From the NCBI GenBank assembly GCA_944320845.1, contig CALUJA010000018.1, positions 1-64,000 of the forward strand: a DNA stretch of 64,000 nucleotides. The letters are read 5' to 3'. Shown here piece after piece: positions 1 to 9,378 of the stretch. The notes beneath the pieces were generated by a model. The model saw only the letters and a list, made by a program, of their open reading frames with translations. It had not been told where the DNA came from and searched no databases. Source of the DNA: an uncultured Phocaeicola sp. GTDB taxonomy: Bacteria > Bacteroidota > Bacteroidia > Bacteroidales > Bacteroidaceae. A program made the translations under genes and the position numbers. How positions within the stretch are numbered: the stretch's first letter is position 1; every line of letters begins with the position of its first letter.

Positions 1-72
1 GCGTTGACGGATTCGAACCGCCGACCCTCTGCTTGTAAGGCAGATGCTCTGAACCAGCTGAGCTAAACGCCC
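1..72 (-). tRNA. tRNA-Val (anticodon TAC), 3' end cut by window edge
   Basis: Read on the minus strand from 72, the sequence folds as a tRNA: acceptor 5' strand GGGCGTT, D arm GCTC/GAGC, anticodon stem TCTGC/GCAGA around loop CTTACAA, and a T arm with loop TTCGAAT. Loop positions 34-36 read TAC, so it decodes valine GUA-type codons. The last acceptor bases, the discriminator and any CCA lie outside the window. A TAnnTTTG promoter box sits about 27 bases upstream. Confidence 0.96.
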
Positions 73-98
73 GATATTCTTGTTCTCATTTGCGGTTG

Positions 99-106
99 CA
101 AAGGTA
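99..106 (-). promoter_or_regulatory. -7 box of the tRNA-Val promoter
   Basis: The minus strand reads TACCTTTG, a full match to the Bacteroides -7 consensus TAnnTTTG, placed about 27 bases before the tRNA 5' end. I did not find an equally clear -33 TTTG. Confidence 0.6.
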
Positions 107-636
107 CAGCTTTATTTTAAATATCCAAACATTTGCGGTGTTTTTTTCTTCTCTTTCTTTTGATTTATATCGGGTGTCCCGGGTGCATTCTTCGTCATCT
201 TTCAGGAAATGAGAGACTTTTCCCCGTTTTTCTTTTCGGAAAGTCCGTCGGTTCAGGCCGAAGGTTTTTTAGTTTCGTCGGCGTTTCCCGTTGTCTTGTT
301 CTTGTCATGACCGCTTGGGGGGGAAGCATGCCCGGCCATAAAGGAATGCAGGCATGACATGGCAGGTATCCTGCCAGAGCCGTGGTTTGGTTTACAGTCA
401 TACAACAGTTAAAAGAATAAAAAACATAAGCTGTATAAGGTTACGTTCTGTTTCTTTTTTCTCTATTTTTGCAGTCCTGACATGGATATAGGAAGTATAA
501 TATGGGAATATATATAGTTTATTACAAGAACAAGATTCACGATTTCCACGCATGGGGCGCAGCGGCACTGATTTAGCTGCCGCCCTTTTCCCATGACTAT
601 ATTCATTCGATAACAATAAAACAATCAAATTGACTT
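107..636. other. Gene-poor stretch and efflux-operon leader
   Basis: About 530 bases between the tRNA promoter and the efflux operon. Small open frames at 133-357 and 195-401 overlap on opposite strands, start in promoter-like or low-complexity sequence and have no recognisable family, so I do not call them. There is a short perfect hairpin at 360-376 (TGGCAGG, loop TAT, CCTGCCA). From about 478 the sequence is probably the untranslated leader of the efflux mRNA and contains a second hairpin, GCGGCA (562-567) with TGCCGC (578-583), followed by a pyrimidine tract. That second hairpin could act as an attenuator. Confidence 0.4.
464..471 (+). promoter_or_regulatory. -7 box of the efflux operon promoter
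   Basis: TATTTTTG matches TAnnTTTG. It lies about 165 bases before the TolC-family start codon, so the transcript would have an unusually long leader of about 160 bases that includes the hairpin at 562-583. Confidence 0.5.
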
Positions 637-1950
637 ATGAGCAAGAAGAAGAGGCTCATAGGGCTGTTGCTTGCCACAGTCCTGTGCAGCCAGAGTCTAT
701 GTGCCCAGACTCGACAGATGGGCATAGAGGAGCTGTTTCGTCTGGCAGACGGACAGAGCAAAAGCATTCAGACTTACAGAACGGGAGCGGAGGCCGCCCG
801 TGAAGCGTTAAAGGCGGCCAGGGCGCAAAGGCTTCCGGATGTGAACGTTTCTCTCTCGGCCAGCTATTGGGGCAACGGCAGGTTATGGGACAGGGACTTC
901 GGGAATGCCATGACGGTAGACATGCCTCATTTCGGAAACAACTTCGCACTGGAGGCGCAGCAGGTCATCTATGCTGGGGGAGCGATAAGCAGCGGCATCA
1001 GACAGGCGGAAATAGGAAAGCTGCTGGCCGAACTTGACTGGCAGAAGGATGTGCAGGAAATACGTTTTCTGCTGGTAGGGCATTATTTGAATCTTTATAA
1101 GCTGGACAATCAAATCCGTGTGTTGGAGAAGAACGTGGAGCTGGCCGAGGAAGTCATCGCCAACATGAAAGCCCGCAGGGAACAGGGTACTGTGCTCAGA
1201 AATGACATTACGCGTTATGAACTGCAAAGGGAACAGCTGAATCTGCAGTTGTCAAGAGTAAGCGATGCGCGCAAGATAGCCAACCACTGGCTGGTGACCA
1301 CCTTGCATCTGCCTGAAGGTACGGAGATAGTTCCAGACCCCTCTTTGCTGGAACGGCAGATTCTTACACTGACAGAAGAGGAATGGCAGAACATGGCGGA
1401 AGCCAACAATATTGACCTGAAACAGGCACAGACGACCGTCAGGCTGAATGAGCAGAAGGTGAAGCAGGAGCGTTCGGAACGCCTGCCGCATATATCCCTG
1501 GTCGCTGCCGAGCATTTGGACGGCCCTATAACCATCGAAGTGCCTGTGTTGGACAACAATTTCAATTATTGGTATGTGGGGATAGGGGTGAAATACAATC
1601 TTTCTTCACTGTTCAAAAGCAACAATAAGCTGAAGCAGGCACGCCTGAATGTCCGTCGGGCACAGGAACGCCACCAGCTGGCCCAAGAGCAGGTGGAAAA
1701 TGCCGTGCAGGAAAGTTATGTGAACTTCCTGACGGCTTTCACCGACTTGCGGACACAAGAGAACAGCGTAAGGCTGGCAGATGAGAACTATAGCGTCACC
1801 GACAACCGTTATAAGAACGAGATGGCGCTGCTGACCGACATGCTGGACGCAAGCAACATGAAGCTCACTGCCGGCTTGGGGCTGGTGAACGCCCACGTCA
1901 ACATCCTGTACAGCTATTACAAGATGAAATACATCACACATACTTTATAA
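637..1950 (+). CDS. TolC-family outer membrane efflux protein
   Basis: A 437-residue protein with an N-terminal signal peptide (about residues 1-23, ending LCAQ) followed by two long helical repeats typical of the outer membrane efflux protein family (roughly 25-210 and 230-430). It would form the outer membrane channel-tunnel of a tripartite exporter, spanning the outer membrane and periplasm. It is the first gene of a three-gene operon, 25 bases before the HlyD/EmrA-type adaptor. Length is normal for the family. The substrate is not shown by the sequence; the partner genes suggest an EmrAB-TolC-like drug or bile-compound pump. No regulator gene is adjacent. Confidence 0.93.
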   Translation: MSKKKRLIGLLLATVLCSQSLCAQTRQMGIEELFRLADGQSKSIQTYRTGAEAAREALKAARAQRLPDVNVSLSASYWGNGRLWDRDFGNAMTVDMPHFGNNFALEAQQVIYAGGAISSGIRQAEIGKLLAELDWQKDVQEIRFLLVGHYLNLYKLDNQIRVLEKNVELAEEVIANMKARREQGTVLRNDITRYELQREQLNLQLSRVSDARKIANHWLVTTLHLPEGTEIVPDPSLLERQILTLTEEEWQNMAEANNIDLKQAQTTVRLNEQKVKQERSERLPHISLVAAEHLDGPITIEVPVLDNNFNYWYVGIGVKYNLSSLFKSNNKLKQARLNVRRAQERHQLAQEQVENAVQESYVNFLTAFTDLRTQENSVRLADENYSVTDNRYKNEMALLTDMLDASNMKLTAGLGLVNAHVNILYSYYKMKYITHTL

Positions 1951-1975
1951 CAAATTCAAAAAAACGGAAATCATC

Positions 1976-3013
1976 ATGGTTACACGAAAGACAAAGAAAC
2001 TGGCTTACAATACGGTCGTCATAGCATTGCTGGTAATGGGCGTGGCGTATGTCTGCTCACGCTTTATCCATTTGGGAAACGTGGAGTATACGGACAACGC
2101 ACAGGTAAGGCAGCACATCACGCCGGTCAATACACGGGTGCAGGGATTCATCAAGAAAATCTGTTTCGAAGAATACAGGCCGGTACACAAAGGCGATACA
2201 CTGCTTGTGATTGAAGATACGGAGTTCAAATTGCGCTTGGCACAGGCCGAAGCGGATTTGGCCAACGCGCTGGCAGGACAGCAGGCCGCCAGTGCCGGGA
2301 TAGCCGCTACGCAAAATAACCTGACTGTCAACGATGCCGGCATTGAGGAAGTCCGTGTGCAGCGGGCCAATGCGGAACGTGAGCTGCGGCGGTATGAGAA
2401 ACTGCTGGATGAAGATGCGGTTACCCGTCAGCAATATGACAATGTAAAGACCGCCTACGAAGCCATCGATGCCCGCTATGAGCAGGCAGTCCGTATGAAA
2501 CACTCCACTTCGCTGACGAAGGATGAACAGACACATCGGTTGGGACAAAACGAGGCGGCCATCCGTCTGGCGCAAGCTGCTGTAGACTTGGCGAGGCTGA
2601 ACCTGTCCTATACGGTGGTCGTCATTGCCACCTGCGACGGAGTGACCGGGCGTAAAGATATCCATGAAGGGCAGCTGGTGCAGCCCGGCCAGACAATGGT
2701 GGACATTGTGGACGACAGCGACCTTTGGGTCATTGCCAATTATCGGGAGACACAGCTTCCGAACATCAGAGAGGGGGCGGCGGTCACCTTTACGGCCGAT
2801 GCCGTTCCGGGCATAGTCTATAAGGGAGTGGTCGAGTCTGTTTCTGATGCCACGGGAGCGGCCTTTTCTCTCATTCCACAAGACAATGCCACGGGCAATT
2901 TTGTAAAGGTGGAGCAAAGGGTTCCCGTCCGTATCCGTCTGCAGGACAATGAAGCGGACAAGGTGAACCGCCTGAGAGCCGGATTCAACGTAGAATGTAA
3001 GGTGAAATACTGA
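1976..3013 (+). CDS. HlyD/EmrA-family periplasmic adaptor (membrane fusion protein)
   Basis: 345 residues. An N-terminal cytoplasmic tail and one membrane helix (about 11-30) are followed by a biotinyl-lipoyl-like half motif near VQGFIKKICFEE, a helical hairpin rich in Ala, Glu and Arg (about 80-195), the second lipoyl half (CDGVTGRKDIHEGQLVQPGQ) and a beta-barrel domain. This is the order found in EmrA-type adaptors that link an inner membrane MFS pump to TolC. Its stop codon is one base from the start of the transporter gene, which implies translational coupling. Function as an adaptor is secure; the cargo is inferred only. Confidence 0.93.
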   Translation: MVTRKTKKLAYNTVVIALLVMGVAYVCSRFIHLGNVEYTDNAQVRQHITPVNTRVQGFIKKICFEEYRPVHKGDTLLVIEDTEFKLRLAQAEADLANALAGQQAASAGIAATQNNLTVNDAGIEEVRVQRANAERELRRYEKLLDEDAVTRQQYDNVKTAYEAIDARYEQAVRMKHSTSLTKDEQTHRLGQNEAAIRLAQAAVDLARLNLSYTVVVIATCDGVTGRKDIHEGQLVQPGQTMVDIVDDSDLWVIANYRETQLPNIREGAAVTFTADAVPGIVYKGVVESVSDATGAAFSLIPQDNATGNFVKVEQRVPVRIRLQDNEADKVNRLRAGFNVECKVKY

Positions 3014-3014
3014 T

Positions 3015-4610
3015 ATGAGTGAAGCTGCACAACCCATGCCTTTTTCCATGCCGATGTTCAGGGGATTCGTTCCTGAGCGGATGCGGCCTTGGATTTATGT
3101 GTTTTTTGCCGTTACTTTCCAATTCTCCGGAGGGCTTTACCTTGGTACGCTGGCCCAGATGATGGGCGAAACGACCCTTATGCGGGAAGACCTCCTGATG
3201 TGTCTTTATGCGAACTTGTCGGGAATGGCGATTTATTTCCCCCTGCTGTTCCGCATGAAGTTCCGTTTCACGAACAAGACGCTTTTGTGTGCGGCGGCCA
3301 CCGGTGTCCTGCTTTGCAACCTGCTTGCGCCCTGCATCACATTCTTGCCGCTGCTGTGGCTGGTATGTTTCATCGAAGGCATGTGCAAGATACAGGGCAC
3401 GTTTGAATGTATGTCGAATATCCAGCTTTGGATGACCCCCACACGCGATTTTACCGTGTTCTTCCCGATGCTGCATATTGTCATCTTGGGCAGCATGCAG
3501 TTGTCCGACCTGCTTGCAACCTGCCTGATGTACTACTATCATTGGGATTACATGCAGCTGTTCATCTGTGGCGTCATGATGTTCAATCTGCTTGTACTGA
3601 CCGTCTGCACCCGCCATTTCCGCATGTTCAAGAAACTTCCCCTGTTCGGCATAGACTGGTTGGGGGCTGTGCTTTGGGCGATGCTCTTGCTGGAGATTGC
3701 GTATCTGTTCAACTACGGCGACTGGTATGACTGGTGGAACAGCCCGGTAATCTGTCGGTTAAGTGTGGTCATCGTTGTTACGCTTATCTTCTGCATCTGG
3801 CGTATGTTTATCATCCGTCACCCGTTTTTTGAGCCGAAGATGTGGACATACCGCCATTTGTTGCCAGTGCTTGTCCTGATAACCTTGGTTGAGATGTTTC
3901 TTGCCACCGAAAACGTGTTGGAGGAAGCCTATTTGGGGGAAGTGATGCGTTACGGCACGATGACGAGCGTGCAATTGGACTGGCCTGCACTTGCCGGAGT
4001 TTTGGCCGGATGCCTGTTCGCTTACTGGTGGATGCACGTAAGGCGCTTCAATTATCTGCGGCTGATTATCGTCGGGCTGTGTGGGATAATGGGCTATTTG
4101 TTGGGAAACTATTTCCTCATTTCTGCCGATATCCATATCTCCCAACTTTATCCGTTGATATTTTGCCGCGGCTTTGCATACGCCGTGCTCAGTGCCACGT
4201 TTATGACCTGTCTGGAAGAGATAATGAGTTTCCAGCATTTCTTTCAGGCGTTGTCGGTATTCAACATGCTGCACATGGTCATGGGCGGCGTAGTCGGGGC
4301 GGCCATCTATACACGGGGACTGGCTTATTACCTTCCGGATAATATAGCACGCTATGGGGCAGCCATAGACCGTGTGTCTGCCGGTCGGATGCCGGTCGGC
4401 ATACCTCACTATATGGAAACCTTCATGTCGCAGATGACCGAAATCAGCATCAAGCAGATTTACGGGTGGACGGCCTATGCCTGCATTTTTCTCTTCTTGC
4501 TGTTCCTGCTGTATGATGCACCGATACGCAGGGAACTCAAACAGATGCCGAGTTGGCAGAAAATCAGGAAGGTGGTTGCCGAGTCTTTTGCCGGTAAAAA
4601 AAGGGCGTGA
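3015..4610 (+). CDS. MFS transporter, EmrB/DHA2-like, of a tripartite efflux pump
   Basis: 531 residues with about 14 hydrophobic segments, the number expected for the DHA2 (14-helix) drug-proton antiporters such as EmrB. It begins after a cytoplasmic stretch (MSEAAQPMPFSMPMFRGF) and ends in a basic tail. The classical MFS motif A is degenerate, so assignment rests on topology and on operon position directly after an EmrA-type adaptor and a TolC homologue. I infer proton-driven export of a hydrophobic toxicant straight out of the cell. A possible tiny GTG frame overlaps its stop codon (see findings). Confidence 0.85.
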   Translation: MSEAAQPMPFSMPMFRGFVPERMRPWIYVFFAVTFQFSGGLYLGTLAQMMGETTLMREDLLMCLYANLSGMAIYFPLLFRMKFRFTNKTLLCAAATGVLLCNLLAPCITFLPLLWLVCFIEGMCKIQGTFECMSNIQLWMTPTRDFTVFFPMLHIVILGSMQLSDLLATCLMYYYHWDYMQLFICGVMMFNLLVLTVCTRHFRMFKKLPLFGIDWLGAVLWAMLLLEIAYLFNYGDWYDWWNSPVICRLSVVIVVTLIFCIWRMFIIRHPFFEPKMWTYRHLLPVLVLITLVEMFLATENVLEEAYLGEVMRYGTMTSVQLDWPALAGVLAGCLFAYWWMHVRRFNYLRLIIVGLCGIMGYLLGNYFLISADIHISQLYPLIFCRGFAYAVLSATFMTCLEEIMSFQHFFQALSVFNMLHMVMGGVVGAAIYTRGLAYYLPDNIARYGAAIDRVSAGRMPVGIPHYMETFMSQMTEISIKQIYGWTAYACIFLFLLFLLYDAPIRRELKQMPSWQKIRKVVAESFAGKKRA

Positions 4611-4725
4611 CCATCGGTGTGTCACCGGAAAGGGAAAGCAGAGACTTTGAAGGCTGTCCGGAGGATGCCGCCTGTCTGGCGGAGGTATTGGACAAGAAGC
4701 AGGGAGATGTCGTGTGGATAAAAGT

Positions 4726-4765
4726 CAGACACGGGAGTATGCAGGATGGCATCTTCCCGTGTCTG
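4726..4765. terminator. Hairpin between convergent efflux operon and trpS
   Basis: An 11-bp perfect stem, CAGACACGGGA (4726-4736) with TCCCGTGTCTG (4755-4765), lies between the two converging genes. On the trpS strand it is followed by a short TTTTAT tract; on the plus strand there is no T run. It probably ends the trpS transcript and may serve both. Confidence 0.55.
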
Positions 4766-4792
4766 TAGTGTGTGCATTTCAGTCGTCAGTCC

Positions 4793-5884
4793 TTATTCGG
4801 CGAAGCGCTTGGCCTGCTCTTCAATCAGGGCGGCATCATCGAAATAATTGATTTTCATTGCTCTGCGTACTTCGTCAAGCGTCTGTGCAGCGGCCTCGCG
4901 TGCCGTTTCACAGCCTTTCTTCAGCATCTCGTAAATGGCGGGAATGTCCTTCGCAAACTCCTTGCGCCGTTCGCGGATGGGGCCCAGCTCTTCCTGCATG
5001 ATGGCTGCCAGAAACTTCTTCACCTTCATGTCGCCTAATCCGCCGCGCGTGTAGTGAGCCTTCAGCTCGTCCAGATTAGGATAGTCGGGCAGATAACGCT
5101 CAAAGTGTTCCGGCTTGCAGAAGGCATCCAGGTAGGTGAACACGGTGTTCCCCTCCAGTTTTCCCGGGTCGCTCACCTTTATGTGGGTAGGGTCGGTATA
5201 CATGCTCTTCACTTTCTTTTCCACCTCGTCGGCCGTGTCGGACAGATAGATGCAGTTGCCCAGCGACTTGCTCATCTTGGCCTTCCCGTCAGTTCCCGGC
5301 AGGCGGAGGCAGGCTGCGTTGTCCGGCAGCAGGATTTCCGGCTCTACCAGCGTTTCGCCGTAGATGTGGTTGAAGCGGCGCACGATTTCGCGTGCCTGCT
5401 CAAGCATCGGCTCCTGGTCTTCTCCTACCGGAACGGTCGTCGCCTTGAAGGCCGTGATGTCTGCAGCCTGGCTGATAGGGTAGGTAAAGAAGCCCACGGG
5501 GATGCTTGTCTCGAAGTTGCGCATCTGTATTTCGGTCTTCACCGTCGGGTTGCGCTGCAGGCGCGAGACGGTCACTAAGTCCATGTAGTAGAATGTCAGT
5601 TCGCAAAGTTCCGGAATCTGCGACTGGATGAAGATGGTAGACTTGGCAGGGTCGATGCCCACGGCCAGATAGTCCAGTGCCACCTCTATGACATTCTGGC
5701 GCACCTTTTCCGGATTGTCGATGTTGTCGGTCAGGGCCTGTCCGTCGGCCTCGAAGATAAATATTTTCTTGTAGAGCCCGGAGTCCTGAAGTTCCACACG
5801 GCGGCGCAGAGAGCCTACATAATGTCCGATATGCAGTTTCCCGGTCGGTCGGTCGCCGGTGAGTATGATTTTTTCTTTTTCCAT
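4793..5884 (-). CDS. trpS: Tryptophanyl-tRNA synthetase
   Basis: 363 residues, a normal length for bacterial TrpS. It charges tRNA-Trp with tryptophan using ATP in the cytoplasm. The class I signatures are visible: HIGH at residues 18-21 ([10 protein letters not shown]) and KMSKS in the sequence [11 protein letters not shown] near residue 205. I chose the start [13 protein letters not shown] at 5884; an open frame runs on to 5995 but the promoter boxes at 5917-5948 lie inside that extension, so the longer form cannot be the product. It is monocistronic and diverges from carB. Confidence 0.97.
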   Translation of the reverse strand: MEKEKIILTGDRPTGKLHIGHYVGSLRRRVELQDSGLYKKIFIFEADGQALTDNIDNPEKVRQNVIEVALDYLAVGIDPAKSTIFIQSQIPELCELTFYYMDLVTVSRLQRNPTVKTEIQMRNFETSIPVGFFTYPISQAADITAFKATTVPVGEDQEPMLEQAREIVRRFNHIYGETLVEPEILLPDNAACLRLPGTDGKAKMSKSLGNCIYLSDTADEVEKKVKSMYTDPTHIKVSDPGKLEGNTVFTYLDAFCKPEHFERYLPDYPNLDELKAHYTRGGLGDMKVKKFLAAIMQEELGPIRERRKEFAKDIPAIYEMLKKGCETAREAAAQTLDEVRRAMKINYFDDAALIEEQAKRFAE

Positions 5885-5916
5885 AATTTGAGTGTTGCTT
5901 ACGTTTAATTTGCGGA

Positions 5917-5948
5917 CAAAGATAACCAAATACTTTGTTTTCTTCAAA
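5917..5948 (-). promoter_or_regulatory. trpS promoter
   Basis: On the minus strand, TTTG (5945-5948, -33) and TATCTTTG (5917-5924, -7) are separated by 20 bases, an excellent Bacteroides promoter. It overlaps the carB promoter on the other strand. Confidence 0.75.
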
Positions 5949-5964
5949 ATAAATCGTTTCTTTG
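5934..5964 (+). promoter_or_regulatory. Probable carB promoter
   Basis: TTTG (5934-5937) and TTTCTTTG (5957-5964, one mismatch to TAnnTTTG) are 19 bases apart. The element interleaves with the trpS promoter, so the two genes probably compete for or share polymerase access. Confidence 0.45.
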
Positions 5965-6053
5965 CATAAAGAGTCTTCGGGGATTCCGCCTGCAAGTCCG
6001 GGCGGCTTCCGTCAGAGACAAACCTTTGGCAAAACTTAAAACTATCTATAGCG

Positions 6054-9000
6054 ATGAAAAAAGAACTGAAGAAGGTCCTGGTCCTGGGATCAGGCGCATT
6101 GAAGATTGGGCAAGCGGGCGAGTTTGACTATTCGGGCTCCCAGGCCCTGAAGGCCCTGCGCGAAGAGGGCATCCGCTCGGTGCTGATTAATCCGAACATA
6201 GCTACCATCCAGACCTCAGAGGGCATTGCCGACCAAGTATATTTTCTGCCCGTAACTCCTCATTTCGTGACGGAAATCATTAAGAAGGAGCGGCCGGACG
6301 GCATTCTGTTGGCATTCGGCGGGCAGACGGCGCTTAACTGCGGTACGGAGCTTTACCGCAACGGGGTGTTGAAGGAATACGGCGTGGAGGTGTTGGGAAC
6401 CTCGGTGGAGGCCATCATGGACACGGAAGACCGCGACCTGTTTGTGAAGAAGCTGGATGAGGCGGAGCTCAAGACACCGGTGAGCCAGGCGGTGGAGAAT
6501 ATGGACGACGCGCTGGCGGCCGCACGCCGCATCGGTTATCCGGTGATGATACGTTCGGCATATGCCTTGGGGGGACTTGGTAGCGGCATCTGCCCCAATG
6601 AAGAGCGTTTCTTGGAACTGGCGGAAAGCGCCTTCACCTTTTCGCCCCAGATATTGGTGGAGGAGTCTCTGAAAGGATGGAAGGAGATAGAGTTTGAGGT
6701 GATACGCGATGCGAACGACCACTGCTTTACCGTGGCAAGCATGGAGAACTTCGACCCGCTGGGCATCCATACGGGGGAATCCATCGTGGTGGCTCCCACC
6801 TGTTCGCTCACGCAGGCACAAGTGACCATGCTGCAGGAGCTTTCGCGGAAGTGCATCCGTCATCTGGGCATCGTGGGCGAGTGCAACATACAGTATGCTT
6901 TCAATGCTGATACGGACGACTACCGCATCATCGAGGTGAACGCGCGCCTGAGCCGCTCTTCGGCGCTGGCATCGAAGGCGACGGGATATCCGCTGGCCTT
7001 TGTGGCTGCCAAGATTGCCTTGGGCTATACTCTTGACGAAATCGGTGAGATGGGCACTCCGAACTCGGCCTATGTGGCTCCGTCGCTCGACTACCTGATT
7101 TGCAAGATACCTCGTTGGGACTTGACGAAATTCGTGGGCGTATCGCGCCGTATCGGGTCGAGCATGAAGTCGGTGGGCGAGATTATGTCAATCGGCCGCA
7201 CGTTCGAGGAAATCATTCAGAAGGGTCTGCGCATGGTGGGACAGGGCATGCACGGCTTTGTGGGAAACGACCATACCCGGTTTGACAATCTGGACGACGA
7301 GCTGGCCAACCCCACCGACCTGCGCATCTTCGCCATCGCTCAGGCACTGGAAGAGGGATACACCATCGAGCGTATCTTCGAGTTGACGAAAATAGACCCG
7401 TGGTTTATCGGGAAGCTGAAGAACATCGTGGATTACAAGGCCAAGCTGCAGGAATACAACTCGCTGGAAGAGCTGCCGGCCGATGTGCTGCGCGAGGCGA
7501 AGGTGCTGGGCTTCTCCGACTTCCAGATAGCGCGCTTCGTACTGAAGCCCCAAGGCGGGAACATGGAGAAGGAGAATCTGGCCGTACGTGCCTACCGCAA
7601 GAAGCTGGGCATCCTGCCTGCCGTGAAGCGCATCAACACGGTGGCTTCGGAGCATCCCGAACTGACCAACTATCTTTATATGACTTACGGTGCGGAGGGA
7701 TATGATGTAAACTATTACAAGAACGAGAAGTCGGTCATCGTGCTTGGTTCGGGAGCTTACCGCATCGGTTCGTCGGTAGAGTTTGACTGGTGCTCGGTGA
7801 ACGCCATCCAGACCGCGCGCCGGTTGGGTTACAAGTCAATCATGATTAACTACAATCCCGAGACGGTATCGACCGACTACGACATGTGCGACCGCCTCTA
7901 CTTCGACGAGCTCTCCTTCGAGCGTGTGCTTGATGTCATCGACCTGGAGCAGCCCCGCGGCGTAATCGTATCGGTAGGCGGACAGATTCCGAACAATCTG
8001 GCGATGAAGCTTTACCGCCAGTCGGTACCCATCCTCGGCACTTCGCCCATATCCATCGACCGTGCGGAGAACCGCAACAAGTTCTCGGCCATGCTCGACC
8101 AGCTGGGCATCGACCAGCCCGCCTGGCAGGAACTTACAAGTCTGGACGATGTGAAGGAGTTTGTGAAAAAGGTAGGTTATCCCGTTCTGGTGCGTCCGTC
8201 GTATGTGCTGAGCGGTGCGGCCATGAACGTGTGCTACGATCAGGAGGAGCTGGAGCGTTTCCTCCAGATGGCAAGCGAGGTCTCCAAGGAATATCCGGTG
8301 GTGGTTTCGCAGTTCATGCAGGAGACGAAGGAAATCGAGTTTGATGCGGTGGCGCAGAACGGTGAGGTGGTGGAGTATGCCATCTCCGAGCATGTCGAGT
8401 ATGCTGGTGTTCATTCGGGCGATGCCACGCTTGTGTTTCCGGCACAGAAGATTTACTTCTCCACCGCCCGCGAAATCAAGCGCATCAGCCGCCGCATCGC
8501 AAAGGAGCTGAACATCTCCGGACCATTCAACATTCAGTTCCTTGCCCGCAAGAACGAGGTGAAGGTAATCGAGTGCAACCTGCGTGCGTCGCGTAGTTTC
8601 CCGTTCGTGTCGAAGGTGCTGAAGCGCAACTTCATCGAGACTGCCACGCGCATCATGCTGGACGCTCCCTACACCAAGCCCGACAAGTCGGCGTTCGACA
8701 TCGACCGCATCGGCGTGAAGGCTTCGCAGTTCTCGTTCGCGCGTCTGCAGAATGCTGACCCGGTGTTGGGCGTGGACATGTCGTCTACCGGTGAAGTAGG
8801 CTGTTTGGGCGATGACTTCAATGAAGCGCTGCTGAACGCGATGATTGCCACGGGCTATACCATTCCGAAGAAGTCTGTGCTCTTTTCATCGGGAGCCACG
8901 AAGTCGAAGGTCGACCTGCTCGACGCAAGCCACATGCTGAGCCAGAAGGGGTATGCGCTCTATGCCACGGCAGGGACGGCCGCTTTCCTCAATTCACACG

Positions 9001-9278
9001 GCATCCCGACCACTCCCGTATTCTGGCCTGACGAGCGCCCGCATGCGGAAAACAATGTGATGAAGATGATAGCAGGCCATAAGTTTGACCTGATAGTCAA
9101 TATCCCGAAAAACCATACCAAGCGCGAGCTGACAAACGGATACCGCATTCGCCGCGGGGCTATCGACCATAACATCCCGCTGATAACCAATGCGCGTCTG
9201 GCCAAGGCATTCATCGAGGCCTTCTGCGCGATGAGCGAGGAGGATATCCAGATAAAGAGCTGGCAGGAATACAAGTAA
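6054..9278 (+). CDS. carB: Carbamoyl-phosphate synthase, large subunit
   Basis: 1074 residues, the standard length. It makes carbamoyl phosphate from bicarbonate, ATP and the ammonia passed from the glutaminase subunit CarA, feeding pyrimidine and arginine synthesis. Two homologous halves are visible: each begins with a GSG(A/P) motif ([19 protein letters not shown] near residue 10, [17 protein letters not shown] near 563) and each contains an ATP-grasp fold. The C-terminal 130 or so residues form the MGS-like allosteric domain. carA is not adjacent: upstream lies divergent trpS and downstream a convergent gene, so carA must be elsewhere. Confidence 0.97.
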   Translation: MKKELKKVLVLGSGALKIGQAGEFDYSGSQALKALREEGIRSVLINPNIATIQTSEGIADQVYFLPVTPHFVTEIIKKERPDGILLAFGGQTALNCGTELYRNGVLKEYGVEVLGTSVEAIMDTEDRDLFVKKLDEAELKTPVSQAVENMDDALAAARRIGYPVMIRSAYALGGLGSGICPNEERFLELAESAFTFSPQILVEESLKGWKEIEFEVIRDANDHCFTVASMENFDPLGIHTGESIVVAPTCSLTQAQVTMLQELSRKCIRHLGIVGECNIQYAFNADTDDYRIIEVNARLSRSSALASKATGYPLAFVAAKIALGYTLDEIGEMGTPNSAYVAPSLDYLICKIPRWDLTKFVGVSRRIGSSMKSVGEIMSIGRTFEEIIQKGLRMVGQGMHGFVGNDHTRFDNLDDELANPTDLRIFAIAQALEEGYTIERIFELTKIDPWFIGKLKNIVDYKAKLQEYNSLEELPADVLREAKVLGFSDFQIARFVLKPQGGNMEKENLAVRAYRKKLGILPAVKRINTVASEHPELTNYLYMTYGAEGYDVNYYKNEKSVIVLGSGAYRIGSSVEFDWCSVNAIQTARRLGYKSIMINYNPETVSTDYDMCDRLYFDELSFERVLDVIDLEQPRGVIVSVGGQIPNNLAMKLYRQSVPILGTSPISIDRAENRNKFSAMLDQLGIDQPAWQELTSLDDVKEFVKKVGYPVLVRPSYVLSGAAMNVCYDQEELERFLQMASEVSKEYPVVVSQFMQETKEIEFDAVAQNGEVVEYAISEHVEYAGVHSGDATLVFPAQKIYFSTAREIKRISRRIAKELNISGPFNIQFLARKNEVKVIECNLRASRSFPFVSKVLKRNFIETATRIMLDAPYTKPDKSAFDIDRIGVKASQFSFARLQNADPVLGVDMSSTGEVGCLGDDFNEALLNAMIATGYTIPKKSVLFSSGATKSKVDLLDASHMLSQKGYALYATAGTAAFLNSHGIPTTPVFWPDERPHAENNVMKMIAGHKFDLIVNIPKNHTKRELTNGYRIRRGAIDHNIPLITNARLAKAFIEAFCAMSEEDIQIKSWQEYK

Positions 9279-9327
9279 GGTGCGGACGGACAGCATGCGC
9301 TGCTGGTTGAACTTGTCTTGATTTATA

Positions 9328-9372
9328 AAAGCAGAAGAGACCGTCAGGTTTACAGGCGGTCTCTTCTGCTTT
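9328..9372. terminator. Bidirectional terminator between carB and the LysM gene
   Basis: A 16-bp perfect stem, 9328-9343 with 9357-9372 (core GCAGAAGAGACCG), and a 13-base loop. AAA before and TTT after the core serve as tails in both directions between convergent genes. Confidence 0.85.
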
Positions 9373-9378
9373 GTCGTT

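Noticed and set aside
133-357. 74-codon frame between the tRNA and the efflux operon
   Set aside because: Starts in low-complexity T-rich sequence and competes with an equally long frame on the other strand; no evidence for translation.
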